A DNA stretch of 64,000 bases from Halalkalibacter oceani (GTDB taxonomy: Bacteria > Bacillota > Bacilli > Bacillales > Bacillaceae_D): assembly GCF_040544555.1 (NCBI RefSeq), contig NZ_JBEPKD010000018.1, positions 15,482 through 79,481 on the forward strand, given 5' to 3'. Every line of letters starts with the position of its first letter. Positions within the stretch are counted from its first letter, which is position 1. Below are positions 23,464 to 32,382 of the stretch, in pieces. The translations under genes and the position numbers were made by a program. The notes under the pieces were generated by a model that made no database searches, was not told where the DNA came from, and saw only the letters and a list, made by a program, of their open reading frames with translations.

Positions 23464-25596
23464 ATGAAAAAAAGCTACACTGCTGCAGTTTACCTGAGGG
23501 TGCTGCTCGTTTTGGCTTTGCTGTCGCTTAGCGTAGCACCAGGTGCAGCGGCACAAACATCAACGGAAGGAAGCGAATTAACAGAGGAAAGCTTGAATGA
23601 ATTTCTTGAGCAATTTTTTGCCGCTGAACAAGTTCAGCCCCATTATATTGGCGCCTCGGTCGTTGTTGTGAAAGACGGCGAGGTGATTGGACAGAAAGGA
23701 TACGGCTATGCTGATCAAGCGACGGAAACAGCTGTTGATCCGGAAGAGACGGTCTTTAGAGTCGCGTCTGTTTCGAAATCATTTACGGCCGTTGCGGTGA
23801 TGCAGCTTGTCGAGCAGGGGAAAATTGACCTTCAAGAGGATATTCGTACATATTTACCGGAACTACAGTTTGCGAATCCATATGCCACCCCTGTCACTGT
23901 GGCGCATTTGCTGACTCATACGACAGGATTTGAAATTCGTGATCCACAGGCAAGTGATTTACACGAGGATTTTACAAGAATCGTAGAAATGGAAGACTAT
24001 GTTCACGAGCATATGCCTTCTGTTGTCAGGGAGCCTGGCACTTCGTATATGTATGATAATTTCGCCTCCCTCCTGGCAGGACTGCTTGTCGAAAAGGTAA
24101 GTGGAGAGCCATTTGAGCGGTATATGCAAACGCATCTGTTTGAACCGCTTGGGATGGAAAACAGCAGCTATGAATTAAGTGACCGGATGATCGGGCAGCT
24201 GGCAACAGGCTATGACCAGCTCGGTGGAGAAATCCCGCTTTACACCGTGACACCGACGATCATGCCACACGGCGGAATGCTTTCAACTGCAGAGGATATT
24301 GGGAAGTTTATGATTGGTTTTCTTGAAGGCGGAAAGACAGACGAAGGTGAATTTTTATCGGAAAAGTCTATCAATCTGATGGAAACCTATCAATCTGCCA
24401 TTCACCCGCTGATCCCGAATACGACATACGGATTTGAAGCGCCGATGCAGCTTCCTGGAGCCGGCAGCAGCAGCCGCATCATTACGAAAGCAGGGGATCT
24501 AACTGGCTTTAGCTCCTATTTGTTCATGCTTCCGGATGAGGAGACCGGTGTCTTTTTGACCTACAATCAAAACGGCGCATTACGGGAGTTGTTTTATAGC
24601 CAATTCATGAGTACATTTTTCCCGCAATATGTGGCGCCGGCCGATTTCGATGACTTTGAGCCGCTGCCGCAAGATGAGCTTGAAGCGTTTACCGGCGTTT
24701 ATCAGGACTTGCGCCTGAATATCTTGATCTCGACAGTCGCTCTGGGAGAGGATGGGGCATTAACGATTTCCGACAGCTTCCTCGGTCCAAGACCGCTTAT
24801 TCAAGTCGAGGAGCGCTTGTTCGTCGATTCATTAACCAATCAATTGATTGGCTTTGAAGGAAATGAGGCTGGAGATGTCAGCTATTTGAGTGAACCGAAC
24901 TTGAATCCGCTAGGCTATGCGCAAAAAGGGGAACAGCCAGTTGGATTCAGTGATATTTCTGAAGATCATCCGTATGCCGACTATATTTTCCCGCTCCAGT
25001 CATTAGCCTATTATCCAAATGACGCGGTTCGAACCTTTGACCCGCAACGCCCGGTGACGAGAGCCTCGTTCATCGAAAACATTCTTGTCATCAGCAACCT
25101 GCCGGGCAGTGAAACAGACCAGCTCGCTTTCAACGACATTGCTGGACATCCAAGCGCCGCCTATATTCAGATGGCCTTTGAATTAGGGTTAATCAACGGG
25201 GATGGGCAAGGAAATTTCAGACCTGATGAGGCAATTACACGGCAAGAAGCGGCCGTGATGCTATGGAGAAGCTACCGGGAGCAATTTCCGGATCAGCTTT
25301 TTACTGATATTGTCGTAACGGGGGAAGTGAGTGAATGGGCGCTCCCGGCTATTAAAATGATGGTCGCCTTTGGCTATCACGGTCCCGAAGTCGTTGTCGG
25401 GGACAGCGGAGCGGATTATCTCGCAACCAAACCATTAACAAATGAGGAAGAGGCGGCAATTTTATGGTCGCTTTTAACCGTGCCGGCTTACATGATTGCC
25501 GATGAACTGGCCCCGGATCAAAGCGACGAGCAAGCAGAGCTTGATCCTGTGACAGAAGCGGCAATGCGGGCGTTGTCATTAACAATTGTTGATTGA
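23464..25596 (+). CDS. SLH-anchored serine hydrolase (beta-lactamase/DD-peptidase fold)
   Basis: 710 residues. A signal peptide (about 1-30) is followed by a class C beta-lactamase-like domain (about 40-400) with nucleophile motif S102-V-S-K105, Y197-D-N199 and a later HGGMLSTAED segment. A connecting region (about 400-495) is followed by three S-layer homology repeats (about 500-675: FSDISEDHPYADYI, FNDIAGHPSAAYI..FRPDEAITRQEAAVML, FTDIV...). It should be exported and bound to secondary wall polymer. Function may be peptidase or esterase. ATG 23464 follows AAGGAGGAATGACG. Confidence 0.9.
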   Translation: MKKSYTAAVYLRVLLVLALLSLSVAPGAAAQTSTEGSELTEESLNEFLEQFFAAEQVQPHYIGASVVVVKDGEVIGQKGYGYADQATETAVDPEETVFRVASVSKSFTAVAVMQLVEQGKIDLQEDIRTYLPELQFANPYATPVTVAHLLTHTTGFEIRDPQASDLHEDFTRIVEMEDYVHEHMPSVVREPGTSYMYDNFASLLAGLLVEKVSGEPFERYMQTHLFEPLGMENSSYELSDRMIGQLATGYDQLGGEIPLYTVTPTIMPHGGMLSTAEDIGKFMIGFLEGGKTDEGEFLSEKSINLMETYQSAIHPLIPNTTYGFEAPMQLPGAGSSSRIITKAGDLTGFSSYLFMLPDEETGVFLTYNQNGALRELFYSQFMSTFFPQYVAPADFDDFEPLPQDELEAFTGVYQDLRLNILISTVALGEDGALTISDSFLGPRPLIQVEERLFVDSLTNQLIGFEGNEAGDVSYLSEPNLNPLGYAQKGEQPVGFSDISEDHPYADYIFPLQSLAYYPNDAVRTFDPQRPVTRASFIENILVISNLPGSETDQLAFNDIAGHPSAAYIQMAFELGLINGDGQGNFRPDEAITRQEAAVMLWRSYREQFPDQLFTDIVVTGEVSEWALPAIKMMVAFGYHGPEVVVGDSGADYLATKPLTNEEEAAILWSLLTVPAYMIADELAPDQSDEQAELDPVTEAAMRALSLTIVD

Positions 25597-25603
25597 TTCG
25601 AGG

Positions 25604-25640
25604 GGCTGGGCAAAAGGTGAAAACAACCTTTTTTCCAGCC
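25604..25640 (+). terminator. Terminator, hairpin family A copy 3
   Basis: GGCTGGGCAAAAGGT pairs with ACCTTTTTTCCAGCC and is followed by TTCTCTTTTG. It ends the SLH serine hydrolase gene. Confidence 0.7.
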
Positions 25641-25696
25641 TTCTCTTTTGCCAGCGCCAAAATGATTAACTATTTTGACGCTGAGATAACGATTCT

Positions 25697-25918
25697 TTAC
25701 CGACCATAAGGTCCAAAAGCTCCGGGGCCATAAGGTCTGAAACCGTGGTTAATTACAACATCTTTACGCACTGGTGCAGTAATATGACGTGGTACATCAA
25801 AGATATTGAGACGGTTGACAAATACAACCGGATGGATAACAGGAACTTCACGACGAAGAAATTGATCGTTGACTACATACTGCGTAGGACAAACAATTGG
25901 TCGAGGACATCTGCCCAT
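25697..25918 (-). CDS. CotD-like spore coat protein
   Basis: 73 residues, starting MGRCPRPIVCPTQYVVNDQF and containing HPVVFVNRLNIFDVPRHI. The pattern of His, Pro and Val repeats resembles the inner coat protein CotD family of Bacillus. It supports a spore-forming host. The ATG at 25918 follows AAGGAGGTGATCAAC. No clear sigma-K promoter was identified. The C-terminus ends in a GY-rich tail (RPYGPGAFGPYGR). Confidence 0.65.
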   Translation of the reverse strand: MGRCPRPIVCPTQYVVNDQFLRREVPVIHPVVFVNRLNIFDVPRHITAPVRKDVVINHGFRPYGPGAFGPYGR

Positions 25919-26236
25919 GTTGATCACCTCCTTGGAAAGCTTATACATTAAATGCTGCTGGTTGTCTCATTGAAACGGCGAATCAATTAGGACAGGTGTT
26001 TAATTCCTTAGGGAACCTGGTGCTCTGGGAGATCGAAAAGTCTTAAGTTGAGCGAAAAACTCAATGGCATAAAGTCATGCCCTGAGAAGGGAATTTAGCG
26101 GAATAAAAGGAAAATCGATCGCAGGATAAAAAGATCGAAAAAAAGATTAACATCGGTTATCCTAATGTATAATGGCCAATTTGCTGGTTGTGAGCGAAAT
26201 AAGCTTTGAGGAGCAGGAAAGAAGGGATTTTCGCGA
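25919..26236. other. Divergent gap between cotD-like and czrA genes
   Basis: About 318 bases without a credible gene. It must hold the promoter of the coat gene (left) and of czrA (right). A TATAAT near 26166-26171 is a likely -10 for czrA, with no matching -35 at consensus spacing. A run of AT-rich sequence at 26090-26160 may be a control region. Confidence 0.4.
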
Positions 26237-26557
26237 ATGGAAGAAAAAGAGAACGACATTCATAACATGTCGCTTGACGAGGAAACGCTTTTTATCGTGT
26301 CACAAACTTTTAAAGCTCTTTCGGATCCGACAAGGTTACGTATTCTTCACTTATTATTAAAAGGCGAACATTCTGTCAACGAAATCGCTGAAAAGCTCTC
26401 GTTATTACAATCAACTGTATCCCATCAGCTTCGTTTATTAAAGAATACCCGCCTGGTGAAATTTCGGAGAGAGGGCACGACGATTTATTATTCCCATGAC
26501 GATAAGCATGTCATCGATTTGTTAAAGCAAACGATTGACCATGCCCGGCATACATGA
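26237..26557 (+). CDS. czrA: ArsR/SmtB-family metalloregulator, CzrA type
   Basis: 106 residues: a winged helix with KALSDPTRLRILHLL and VNEIAEKLSLLQSTVSHQLRLLKNTRLV (recognition helix), and a C-terminal helix with DDKHVIDLLKQTIDHARHT holding H and D residues expected for alpha5 zinc binding. It resembles B. subtilis CzrA, the zinc/cobalt sensor that represses cadA and czcD. The cation-diffusion facilitator czcD follows convergently. No ribosome site is conspicuous before ATG 26237 (AAGGGATTTTCGCGA). Confidence 0.85.
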   Translation: MEEKENDIHNMSLDEETLFIVSQTFKALSDPTRLRILHLLLKGEHSVNEIAEKLSLLQSTVSHQLRLLKNTRLVKFRREGTTIYYSHDDKHVIDLLKQTIDHARHT

Positions 26558-26576
26558 ACTGAAAAAGACAAATTGC

Positions 26577-26622
26577 GAAGCTGCTGAAAAAGTACGGTGT
26601 CACTTTTTTAGCAGCTTTTTTC
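26577..26622. terminator. Bidirectional terminator, hairpin family B copy 3
   Basis: GAAGCTGCTGAAAAAGT pairs with ACTTTTTTAGCAGCTT and is followed by TTTTTTC. It lies between convergent czrA and czcD. The loop begins ACGGTG, matching other family B copies. Confidence 0.75.
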
Positions 26623-26644
26623 TTCGAAGCGTTTCAGTGTCCCT

Positions 26645-27520
26645 CTAATTGCAGGCGTCTTCTTGACATTTATCCGTTTCAATCTGGATGGTTGTATGGT
26701 GAATATGAAAGTTAAGCAGCTTCTTTTTCGCCTCGGCTAACAGTTGCTGCTGTGAGAAAGCGGGTTTCATGACAAGATGACAGCTCAAGGCCGGAAAATC
26801 AGACGTGATCGACCAGACGTGCAGATCGTGGACGTGATGGACACCGTTCAGCGCGAGTAGTGATTCCTTTACTTCTGCGACATCAATCTGCGGCGGCGCG
26901 CCTTCCATCAGAATATGCACGGCATCCTTAATGACGCGAAAGCCTGCAATTGTAATGAGCAGGGCAACGAAGACACTGGCAATTGGATCGGCAAGATTCC
27001 AGCCGAAGAAGAGAATTAGGAGCGCTGCGACAATCGCTCCGACGGAACCAAGAAGGTCTCCGAGGACATGGAGAAAGGCGCTGCGGACATTTAAGTTTTC
27101 ATCTTTGTCTCCGCGCATAAGCAAATAGGCGGCGACGATATTGACCACTAACCCAATAAAAGCAATGATGAGCATCCCGGAGCTGATCACGTCAGGAGGA
27201 GCGAGAATCCGGCGGTAAGCCTCCCAAAAAATATAAAGCGAGATGATGATCAACGTTAGTCCGTTAATAAAAGCCGCGAGAATTTCAAATCGTCTGTAGC
27301 CAAACGTTTTTGATAAGGTCGCCTTTTTTTCACCAAATTTCAAAGCAAGAAAGCTAAGTCCGAGCGCGCCGGCATCACTCAGCATGTGACCGGCGTCTGA
27401 CAAAAGGGCAAGGCTGTTCGTCAACAATCCGCCGACAGCTTCAACAATCATGTAGGACGCAATCAACATAAATGACAGCTTTAAGGCTTTTTTATTTTTG
27501 CTGTGATGTGAATGTCCCAT
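26645..27520 (-). CDS. czcD: Cation diffusion facilitator CzcD
   Basis: 291 residues with six membrane segments. Metal-site motifs SDAGHMLSDAG (TM2, HxxxD) and HVLGDLLGSVG (TM5, HxxxD), a short histidine-rich N-terminus (MGHSHHSKNKK) and a C-terminal cytoplasmic domain with HHVHDLHVWSI. It exports Zn2+/Cd2+/Co2+ against protons or potassium. The ATG at 27520 follows AAGGAGGATGTTTTT. An operator-like palindrome lies 17 bases upstream of the start. Confidence 0.9.
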   Translation of the reverse strand: MGHSHHSKNKKALKLSFMLIASYMIVEAVGGLLTNSLALLSDAGHMLSDAGALGLSFLALKFGEKKATLSKTFGYRRFEILAAFINGLTLIIISLYIFWEAYRRILAPPDVISSGMLIIAFIGLVVNIVAAYLLMRGDKDENLNVRSAFLHVLGDLLGSVGAIVAALLILFFGWNLADPIASVFVALLITIAGFRVIKDAVHILMEGAPPQIDVAEVKESLLALNGVHHVHDLHVWSITSDFPALSCHLVMKPAFSQQQLLAEAKKKLLNFHIHHTTIQIETDKCQEDACN

Positions 27521-27912
27521 AAAAACATCCTCCTTCAATATATGATTATATGTTCATATATTGATTATTTCAAAAATATTGTCGGAGTGCAAGCCTTTTA
27601 ATGAATGTTTTTGTCCTGCAGGGGGAGATGCTAAGAAAGGACAGCGTGGCGAGGGAGTCTGGTCGTCTCTGAAGATAATCGTCCATTTTCACAGGACGCC
27701 TGGACATAATGAGGTTGTGCTGCTGGAAGGGTGATTGCTGCGGCTATCGACCTCAGGAGTGTTTCTGCGCGTTCGTTCAGGAATTTCCTGCTGGTGTTTC
27801 ATAATTATTTCCGTGTTGTCCATACTTTATCTTATACAGGTTTCGTTTGAACGTTTTTCGTTAATAGAGGTAGAAAAGAAAACATAGTGAGAGCGACAAA
27901 GGAGAAGATAAG
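27521..27912. other. Divergent gap between czcD and CYP152 gene
   Basis: 392 bases. The left end has the czcD operator. The right end has the CYP152 ribosome site (AAAGGAGAAGATAAG). In the middle (about 27600-27830) I see no good ORF, promoter or terminator, so it may be an eroded remnant. Confidence 0.4.
27537..27562 (-). promoter_or_regulatory. Likely CzrA operator before czcD
   Basis: AATATATGA-8 bases-TCATATATT, a perfect 9-bp inverted repeat. It follows the AATA..TGA/TCA..TATT form of ArsR/SmtB operators, but with an 8-base centre rather than 6. Its place right before czcD, next to czrA, supports zinc-dependent derepression. Confidence 0.65.
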
Positions 27913-29151
27913 ATGAATGCAAACATCCCGCAGGACAAAGCGCTTGACAATAGCCTGGCCTTAATGCAGGAAGGCTATTTGTTTATTAAAAATCGGGTGA
28001 GCCGCTATCAGTCCGACTTGTTTGAAGCGCGCCTCTTAGGGCAAAAGGTCATCTGCATGAGCGGAAGAGAGGCGGCGCAGCTTTTTTATGATCCAGAGCT
28101 TTTTCAGCGGAAGGGAGCCGCCCCGAAGCGGATTCAGAAATCGTTGTTTGGCGTCAACGCGATTCAGACAATGGACGGTCAAAAGCATCTTCATCGCAAG
28201 CTGCTCTTTATGTCATTGATGACGCCTGACCATGAGAAGCAGCTGGCAGACATGGTCGCAACAGAGTGGCGTCACGCCCAGAAACGGTGGAAAGATAAAG
28301 AAAAGGTCGTCCTTTTTGAAGAAGCGGAAAGAGTGCTGTGCCGGGCCGCCTGTGATTGGGCCGTCATTCCGCTGGCAGAATCGGAGCTGGATGAGCGGGC
28401 GCAAGACTTTACTGCGATGGTTGACGCCTTTGGCGCGGTCGGACCGCGTCATTGGAAAGGAAGAAGGGCGCGAACGAGGGCAGAGGAATGGATCAAAGAC
28501 ATTATTGAAAAGGTGCGAGGCGAAAAGATAGTCGTTGAAAAAGATACCGCTCTTTATCAGCTGGCGTTTTACAAAGATGATGAAGGGAACCAGCTTGATG
28601 CTCACATGGCCGCGGTTGAACTAATCAACGTGCTTCGTCCGATTGTTGCGATTGCGACATTTATTACGTTTGCTGCCCTGGCTTTATATGAATATCCGGC
28701 TTATCGGGAGAAGCTGAAAGATGATGAAGCTTTCCGGGAAATGTTTGTTCAGGAGGTCAGACGCTATTATCCGTTCGGACCCTTTCTTGGGGCGCGGGTG
28801 AAAAAGCCGTTTACATGGAAGCAGTGTGATTTTAAAGAAGGACAGCTGGTGCTGCTTGATATGTACGGAACCAATCATGATCCGCGACTTTGGGAGCGGC
28901 CTGAGGAGTTCAATCCGGAGCGGTTCCGCAATTGGTCAGGGGATCCTTTTGCTTTCATTCCGCAAGGAGGGGGCGAACCGGAAAAAGGTCATCGCTGCCC
29001 GGGTGAAGGAATTACGATCGAAGTCATGAAAGCAACTGTAGACTTTCTCGTACACTTGCGCTATGAAGTCCCTGAGCAGGACGTACAATACAGTATGAAC
29101 AGAATGCCGACACTACCGAATAGTGGATTTGTGATAAAGCCTTTGCATTAA
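27913..29151 (+). CDS. cypC: CYP152-type fatty-acid peroxygenase (cytochrome P450)
   Basis: 412 residues. It carries the signature of CYP152 peroxygenases: R242-P243 (INVLRPIVAIATF) at the position of the family's substrate-carboxylate-binding arginine, and heme cysteine C362 in the unusual GEPEKGHRCPGEG loop. Such enzymes use H2O2 rather than a redox partner to hydroxylate fatty acids at alpha/beta carbons. No ferredoxin or reductase is nearby, in agreement. ATG 27913 follows AAAGGAGAAGATAAG. Transcribed alone. Confidence 0.9.
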   Translation: MNANIPQDKALDNSLALMQEGYLFIKNRVSRYQSDLFEARLLGQKVICMSGREAAQLFYDPELFQRKGAAPKRIQKSLFGVNAIQTMDGQKHLHRKLLFMSLMTPDHEKQLADMVATEWRHAQKRWKDKEKVVLFEEAERVLCRAACDWAVIPLAESELDERAQDFTAMVDAFGAVGPRHWKGRRARTRAEEWIKDIIEKVRGEKIVVEKDTALYQLAFYKDDEGNQLDAHMAAVELINVLRPIVAIATFITFAALALYEYPAYREKLKDDEAFREMFVQEVRRYYPFGPFLGARVKKPFTWKQCDFKEGQLVLLDMYGTNHDPRLWERPEEFNPERFRNWSGDPFAFIPQGGGEPEKGHRCPGEGITIEVMKATVDFLVHLRYEVPEQDVQYSMNRMPTLPNSGFVIKPLH

Positions 29152-29265
29152 ATGAGTTTCAGTAGGAAGGCTGCTTTCCATTCATGGGGGCAGCTTTTTT
29201 CGCCTGAGCTGAAAATGCCACAAAATTGAAATGAAGATTTTATTTTCAGAATTTTTATATAAAAG

Positions 29266-29320
29266 TGGTATACAAAGATAATACAGTATGGTATTCTAAA
29301 TTTATAAATTTGGTATACCA
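29266..29320 (+). promoter_or_regulatory. Three TGGTATAC operator copies before the GntR gene
   Basis: TGGTATAC (29266), TGGTATTC (29289) and TGGTATACCA (29311) start 23 and 22 bases apart, about two DNA turns each. TGGTATACCA is a perfect palindrome of the type bound by GntR/FadR-subfamily regulators. All three lie just upstream of the regulator's start, so autoregulation is likely. Confidence 0.65.
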
Positions 29321-29336
29321 TTCTGGGGGTACATAT

Positions 29337-29996
29337 ATGACTGATCAGTCGAGCAGTATGCAAACTTTATATACGATCATCAAGCAGGATATTATCGATC
29401 AGGATCTTAAACCGGGCCAACGTTTACCTGAACGGGAGCTTGCTGAAAGATACAATGTTAGCCGCACGCCAATCAGGCAGGTGCTACAGCAACTGTCGAT
29501 GGAAGGGTTAGTGGAATTTATTCCTTATAAAGGAGCTTTTATAAAAGATTTAACGATTGAAGATTTTAAAGATATTACACAGCTTAGAGCGGTACTGGAA
29601 AAGCTTGCTGTTGAAATATGCTGTGAATCGACTGATAAAACAGTGGGTGAACAGCTGGAACATATCATCAGCAATCAGCAAAAAGCAATTGATAAAAAAG
29701 ATGTGAAAGAATACACCCATCTCGATCAGGAGTTTCATCATGCGATCGTGAAAGCCTCGACGAATAAAGAATTAGAAAAATTTATTGAATTATTAAATCA
29801 AAAATCATACTTGTCGAGGGTGAGAACACTGACATTGCCGGGACAAATGGAAAGGTCGATCGAAGAGCATCGGGATATTCTGAAATATATCCTGCTGAAG
29901 GATAAAGAAAGCGCCGGCAAAAAAGCAGCAGCCCATGTAGAGGATGCATTGCAGCGCTATATTGAGATCCACAACATCATAACAAAATTCACATAA
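29337..29996 (+). CDS. GntR-family regulator, FadR/FCD subfamily
   Basis: 219 residues. Winged helix about 8-75 (IKQDIIDQDLKPGQRLPERELAERYNVSRTPIRQVLQQL) and an FCD domain about 85-210 with typical metal/ligand histidines (D..H..H pattern: LDQEFHHAIV). ATG 29337 follows GGGGGTACAT. It lies before the aldehyde dehydrogenase, so probably controls it. The region from here to 32.5 kb is AT-richer than its surroundings, suggesting acquisition. Confidence 0.85.
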   Translation: MTDQSSSMQTLYTIIKQDIIDQDLKPGQRLPERELAERYNVSRTPIRQVLQQLSMEGLVEFIPYKGAFIKDLTIEDFKDITQLRAVLEKLAVEICCESTDKTVGEQLEHIISNQQKAIDKKDVKEYTHLDQEFHHAIVKASTNKELEKFIELLNQKSYLSRVRTLTLPGQMERSIEEHRDILKYILLKDKESAGKKAAAHVEDALQRYIEIHNIITKFT

Positions 29997-30094
29997 GAAG
30001 GACTTTTTGTAAATGACTTAGCGAGTTTATTTCTCATTTCTAGCAATGGACCCGCTAAGAATTTATAGATAATGAAGAAAAGGAAGGTGTTTGC

Positions 30095-31564
30095 ATGAAA
30101 CAAGTATCTGTTGAACAACAACTCATGCTTATTAATGGGGAAGGGCGAGCCAGTGTCAGCTCAGAGTTTTTTTCAATTGAAAGCCCGGCTGAGAGAGGTT
30201 CTGTCATAGCGGAAGTGCCAAGGTCTTCGGCTGAAGATGTGGATATTGCCGTAAAAGCAGCACATGCAGCCTTTGCCTCCTGGAGAGAGGTTCCCGCAAA
30301 GGAAAGGGGGAAGCTATTATGGAGAATTGCCGATGCCGTTGAAGAGCAGGCAGAGGATATCGCAAGAACAATCGCGACTGAAACGGGAAATGCGATTCGT
30401 ACGCAAGCGAGAGGTGAAGTGAAGAGTGTCATCGAGATTTTTCGTTACTTCGCCGGTGTTGTCAGTGAAATCCGGGGCAGTACATGCCCGGTTGACAACA
30501 ATTTAATGGCATACACGCAGCGTGAACCATATGGTGTCGTCGGGGCGATCGTTCCCTGGAATGCGCCGGTTCAGCTCTCATCACTAAAAATTGCGCCCGC
30601 GGTGGCGGCAGGAAATACAATCGTATTAAAAACAGCTGAGGATGCCCCATTAGGAGTACTGAAGCTCGCAAAAATTTGTGCGGAGTACTTGCCAGCTGGC
30701 GTCGTTAACGTAATTACAGGCTTTGGTCAGGAATGCGGCGAAGCATTAACGGGTCATCCGCTAGTCAATAAATTAACATTTACCGGATCAACAGCCGTAG
30801 GGAAAACAATTATGCGAAAGGCAGCCGAACGAATTGTGCCAGTCTCTTTGGAATTGGGCGGAAAAAGCCCGCAAATTGTTTTTCCCGATGCAAATAACGA
30901 CAAAGTGGTGGAAGGAATTATTTCTGCGATGCGCTTCGCCCGCCAAGGACAATCCTGCTCCGCGGGTACTCGGTTGTTTTTACACGAATCTATTTTTCAT
31001 TCATTTGTGAAAAAGCTGGTCAATCGCTTAGGAGAGCTTAAAGTAGGTCATCCACTTGATGAGGAATCAGATATGGGCTCTCTGATAAATAAGAAGCAGT
31101 TTGATAAAGTGACCAAGTTTATAGAGGAAGGAATAAATGATGACAATTTAGAGCTTCTCATCGGCGGTCTCCCTCCTCAGGAAGGACCGTTGGCGGAAGG
31201 ATATTATCATCAGCCAACCTTGTTTGCTTGTCAAAATAACAAGACGAGACTTGCCAAAGAGGAAATTTTTGGCCCGGTGCTTTTAATTATGTCCTGGAGT
31301 GACGAGGAAGAGGTCATCAAGGCCGCTAATGACAGTTCATATGGGTTAGCTGCTTTTGTCTGGACGAATGACACGAAGAAAGCGTTAAGAACAGCAGGCA
31401 AAATTGAATCAGGCTGGATTCAAGTAAATCGGGGAGGCGCGCAAATGCCTGGCCTTTCCTATGGAGGCTACAAACAAAGTGGAATCGGGCGTGAATTTTC
31501 CTTAGAGGGAATGCTCGACAGCTACACCCAAGTGAAAAGTATTATGATTGATTTCAATGATTAA
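30095..31564 (+). CDS. NAD(P)-dependent aldehyde dehydrogenase
   Basis: 489 residues of the ALDH superfamily: EPYGVVGAIVPWNAP (about 143-157), general-base glutamate in VSLELGGKSP, nucleophile cysteine in ARQGQSCSAGTR, and EEIFGPVLLIMSWSDEEE late. The residue set is complete. The substrate is unknown; being next to a 3-hydroxyisobutyrate-dehydrogenase-like remnant suggests a small hydroxy-acid or semialdehyde path. ATG 30095 follows GGAAGGTGTTTGC. Confidence 0.85.
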   Translation: MKQVSVEQQLMLINGEGRASVSSEFFSIESPAERGSVIAEVPRSSAEDVDIAVKAAHAAFASWREVPAKERGKLLWRIADAVEEQAEDIARTIATETGNAIRTQARGEVKSVIEIFRYFAGVVSEIRGSTCPVDNNLMAYTQREPYGVVGAIVPWNAPVQLSSLKIAPAVAAGNTIVLKTAEDAPLGVLKLAKICAEYLPAGVVNVITGFGQECGEALTGHPLVNKLTFTGSTAVGKTIMRKAAERIVPVSLELGGKSPQIVFPDANNDKVVEGIISAMRFARQGQSCSAGTRLFLHESIFHSFVKKLVNRLGELKVGHPLDEESDMGSLINKKQFDKVTKFIEEGINDDNLELLIGGLPPQEGPLAEGYYHQPTLFACQNNKTRLAKEEIFGPVLLIMSWSDEEEVIKAANDSSYGLAAFVWTNDTKKALRTAGKIESGWIQVNRGGAQMPGLSYGGYKQSGIGREFSLEGMLDSYTQVKSIMIDFND

Positions 31565-31721
31565 TTTTTTCAGAATGAATCGCTAACTATGTAAAGGCTG
31601 TAGCAAATCCAGCATTGAGTAAGTTACAGCCTTTACATTAAATCTCACTTCTTTTGAAAGTGCTTTAATTTGAATAAAATGAAAAAAATGTTACATCAAA
31701 TGATGATAGGGAGTGGTTGTG

Positions 31722-32114
31722 ATGAAAGATAAAGTACTTGTTGTTGGTGCTGGTAGAATGGGATTCGGTGTGATACAAACGTTGATCAGAAAAGGCTATC
31801 AAGTATCGGTGAGTGATCCATCTGATGAAGCAGTCAATCGGGCGAAGCATATTGGAGCAGAAGCGATTGAAGATAGTAATCAATCTCTTACTGATCATAA
31901 CGTGATAATTATGAGCTTACCGGGACCCGTTCAAGTAAAAGAGATGACAGAAAAAATGGTTCCATTTAATCAAGCTCATCAGCCTTTGGTCATCGATTTG
32001 AGCACAATAGACCCTCAAACAGCGATCGACGCCAGTAAGAGATGTAAGAGGAAGGGACTGCGTTATATCGAAGCTCCAGTTAGCGGGGGGCCAAGTGGTG
32101 CATCCCTGGCTTGA
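31722..32114 (+). pseudogene. Truncated 3-hydroxyisobutyrate dehydrogenase-like gene
   Basis: The 130-residue product has the Rossmann motif GAGRMGFGVI (about 9-18), LVIDLSTIDPQTAID and EAPVSGGPSGA, as in the NAD-binding domain of beta-hydroxyacid dehydrogenases. It stops after GASLA where the family normally runs on for about 160 more residues. The sequence after the stop does not continue the family in any frame I could follow, so a deletion has joined it to other DNA. Start ATG follows GGGAGTGGTTGTG. Probably non-functional. Confidence 0.8.
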
Positions 32115-32187
32115 TTTTATTCCTGCCCAATTTATTGTGAGCAGGCATAACCGTCTCCATGATAGCTAACACGTTTACTTTCGAAGC

Positions 32188-32216
32188 TTGATTTAAAAAT
32201 TATCCTTGGTTATAAT
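32188..32216 (+). promoter_or_regulatory. Promoter of a small RNA facing the toxin gene
   Basis: TTGATT (32188-32193), 17-base spacer, TATAAT (32211-32216) on the + strand, in a region with no coding frame. Transcription would start near 32223 and head toward the toxin's 3' end. Confidence 0.6.
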
Positions 32217-32222
32217 ACTGAT

Positions 32223-32382
32223 AAGAGTTAAATAAAGTACGCATACTAATGTAGAAAAGCCCCGTGTTGGTCGCACGAGACTTTTCTTTTTAGCAAATTG
32301 CTTCCGTAGATGGCGGTCGGCAGTATTGTTTAAAGTAACTCACACTGAGCCCACCAAAAGCAGAGTGTGAGTTACTTTTTTA
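32223..32382 (+). ncRNA. Putative antitoxin small RNA
   Basis: Between the promoter at 32188 and the terminator ending at 32382 no ORF is visible. The first hairpin (32254-32286, GAAAAGCCCCGTG / CACGAGACTTTTC, then TTTTTA) could end the RNA at about 70 bases. Reading through would give about 160 bases, overlapping the toxin mRNA 3' end as in txpA/ratA or bsrG/SR4 pairs. Presence and length are inferred. Confidence 0.4.
32334..32382. terminator. Bidirectional terminator shared by toxin gene and small RNA
   Basis: AGTAACTCACACT pairs with AGTGTGAGTTACT (13 bp), with TTTTTTA on + and a short T-run on the minus strand. The stem overlaps the toxin stop codon. Confidence 0.8.

Noticed and set aside
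27600..27830. Possible gene or RNA in the czcD-CYP152 gap
   Set aside because: No ORF with a ribosome site, no stable hairpin with T-run, no promoter I could defend.
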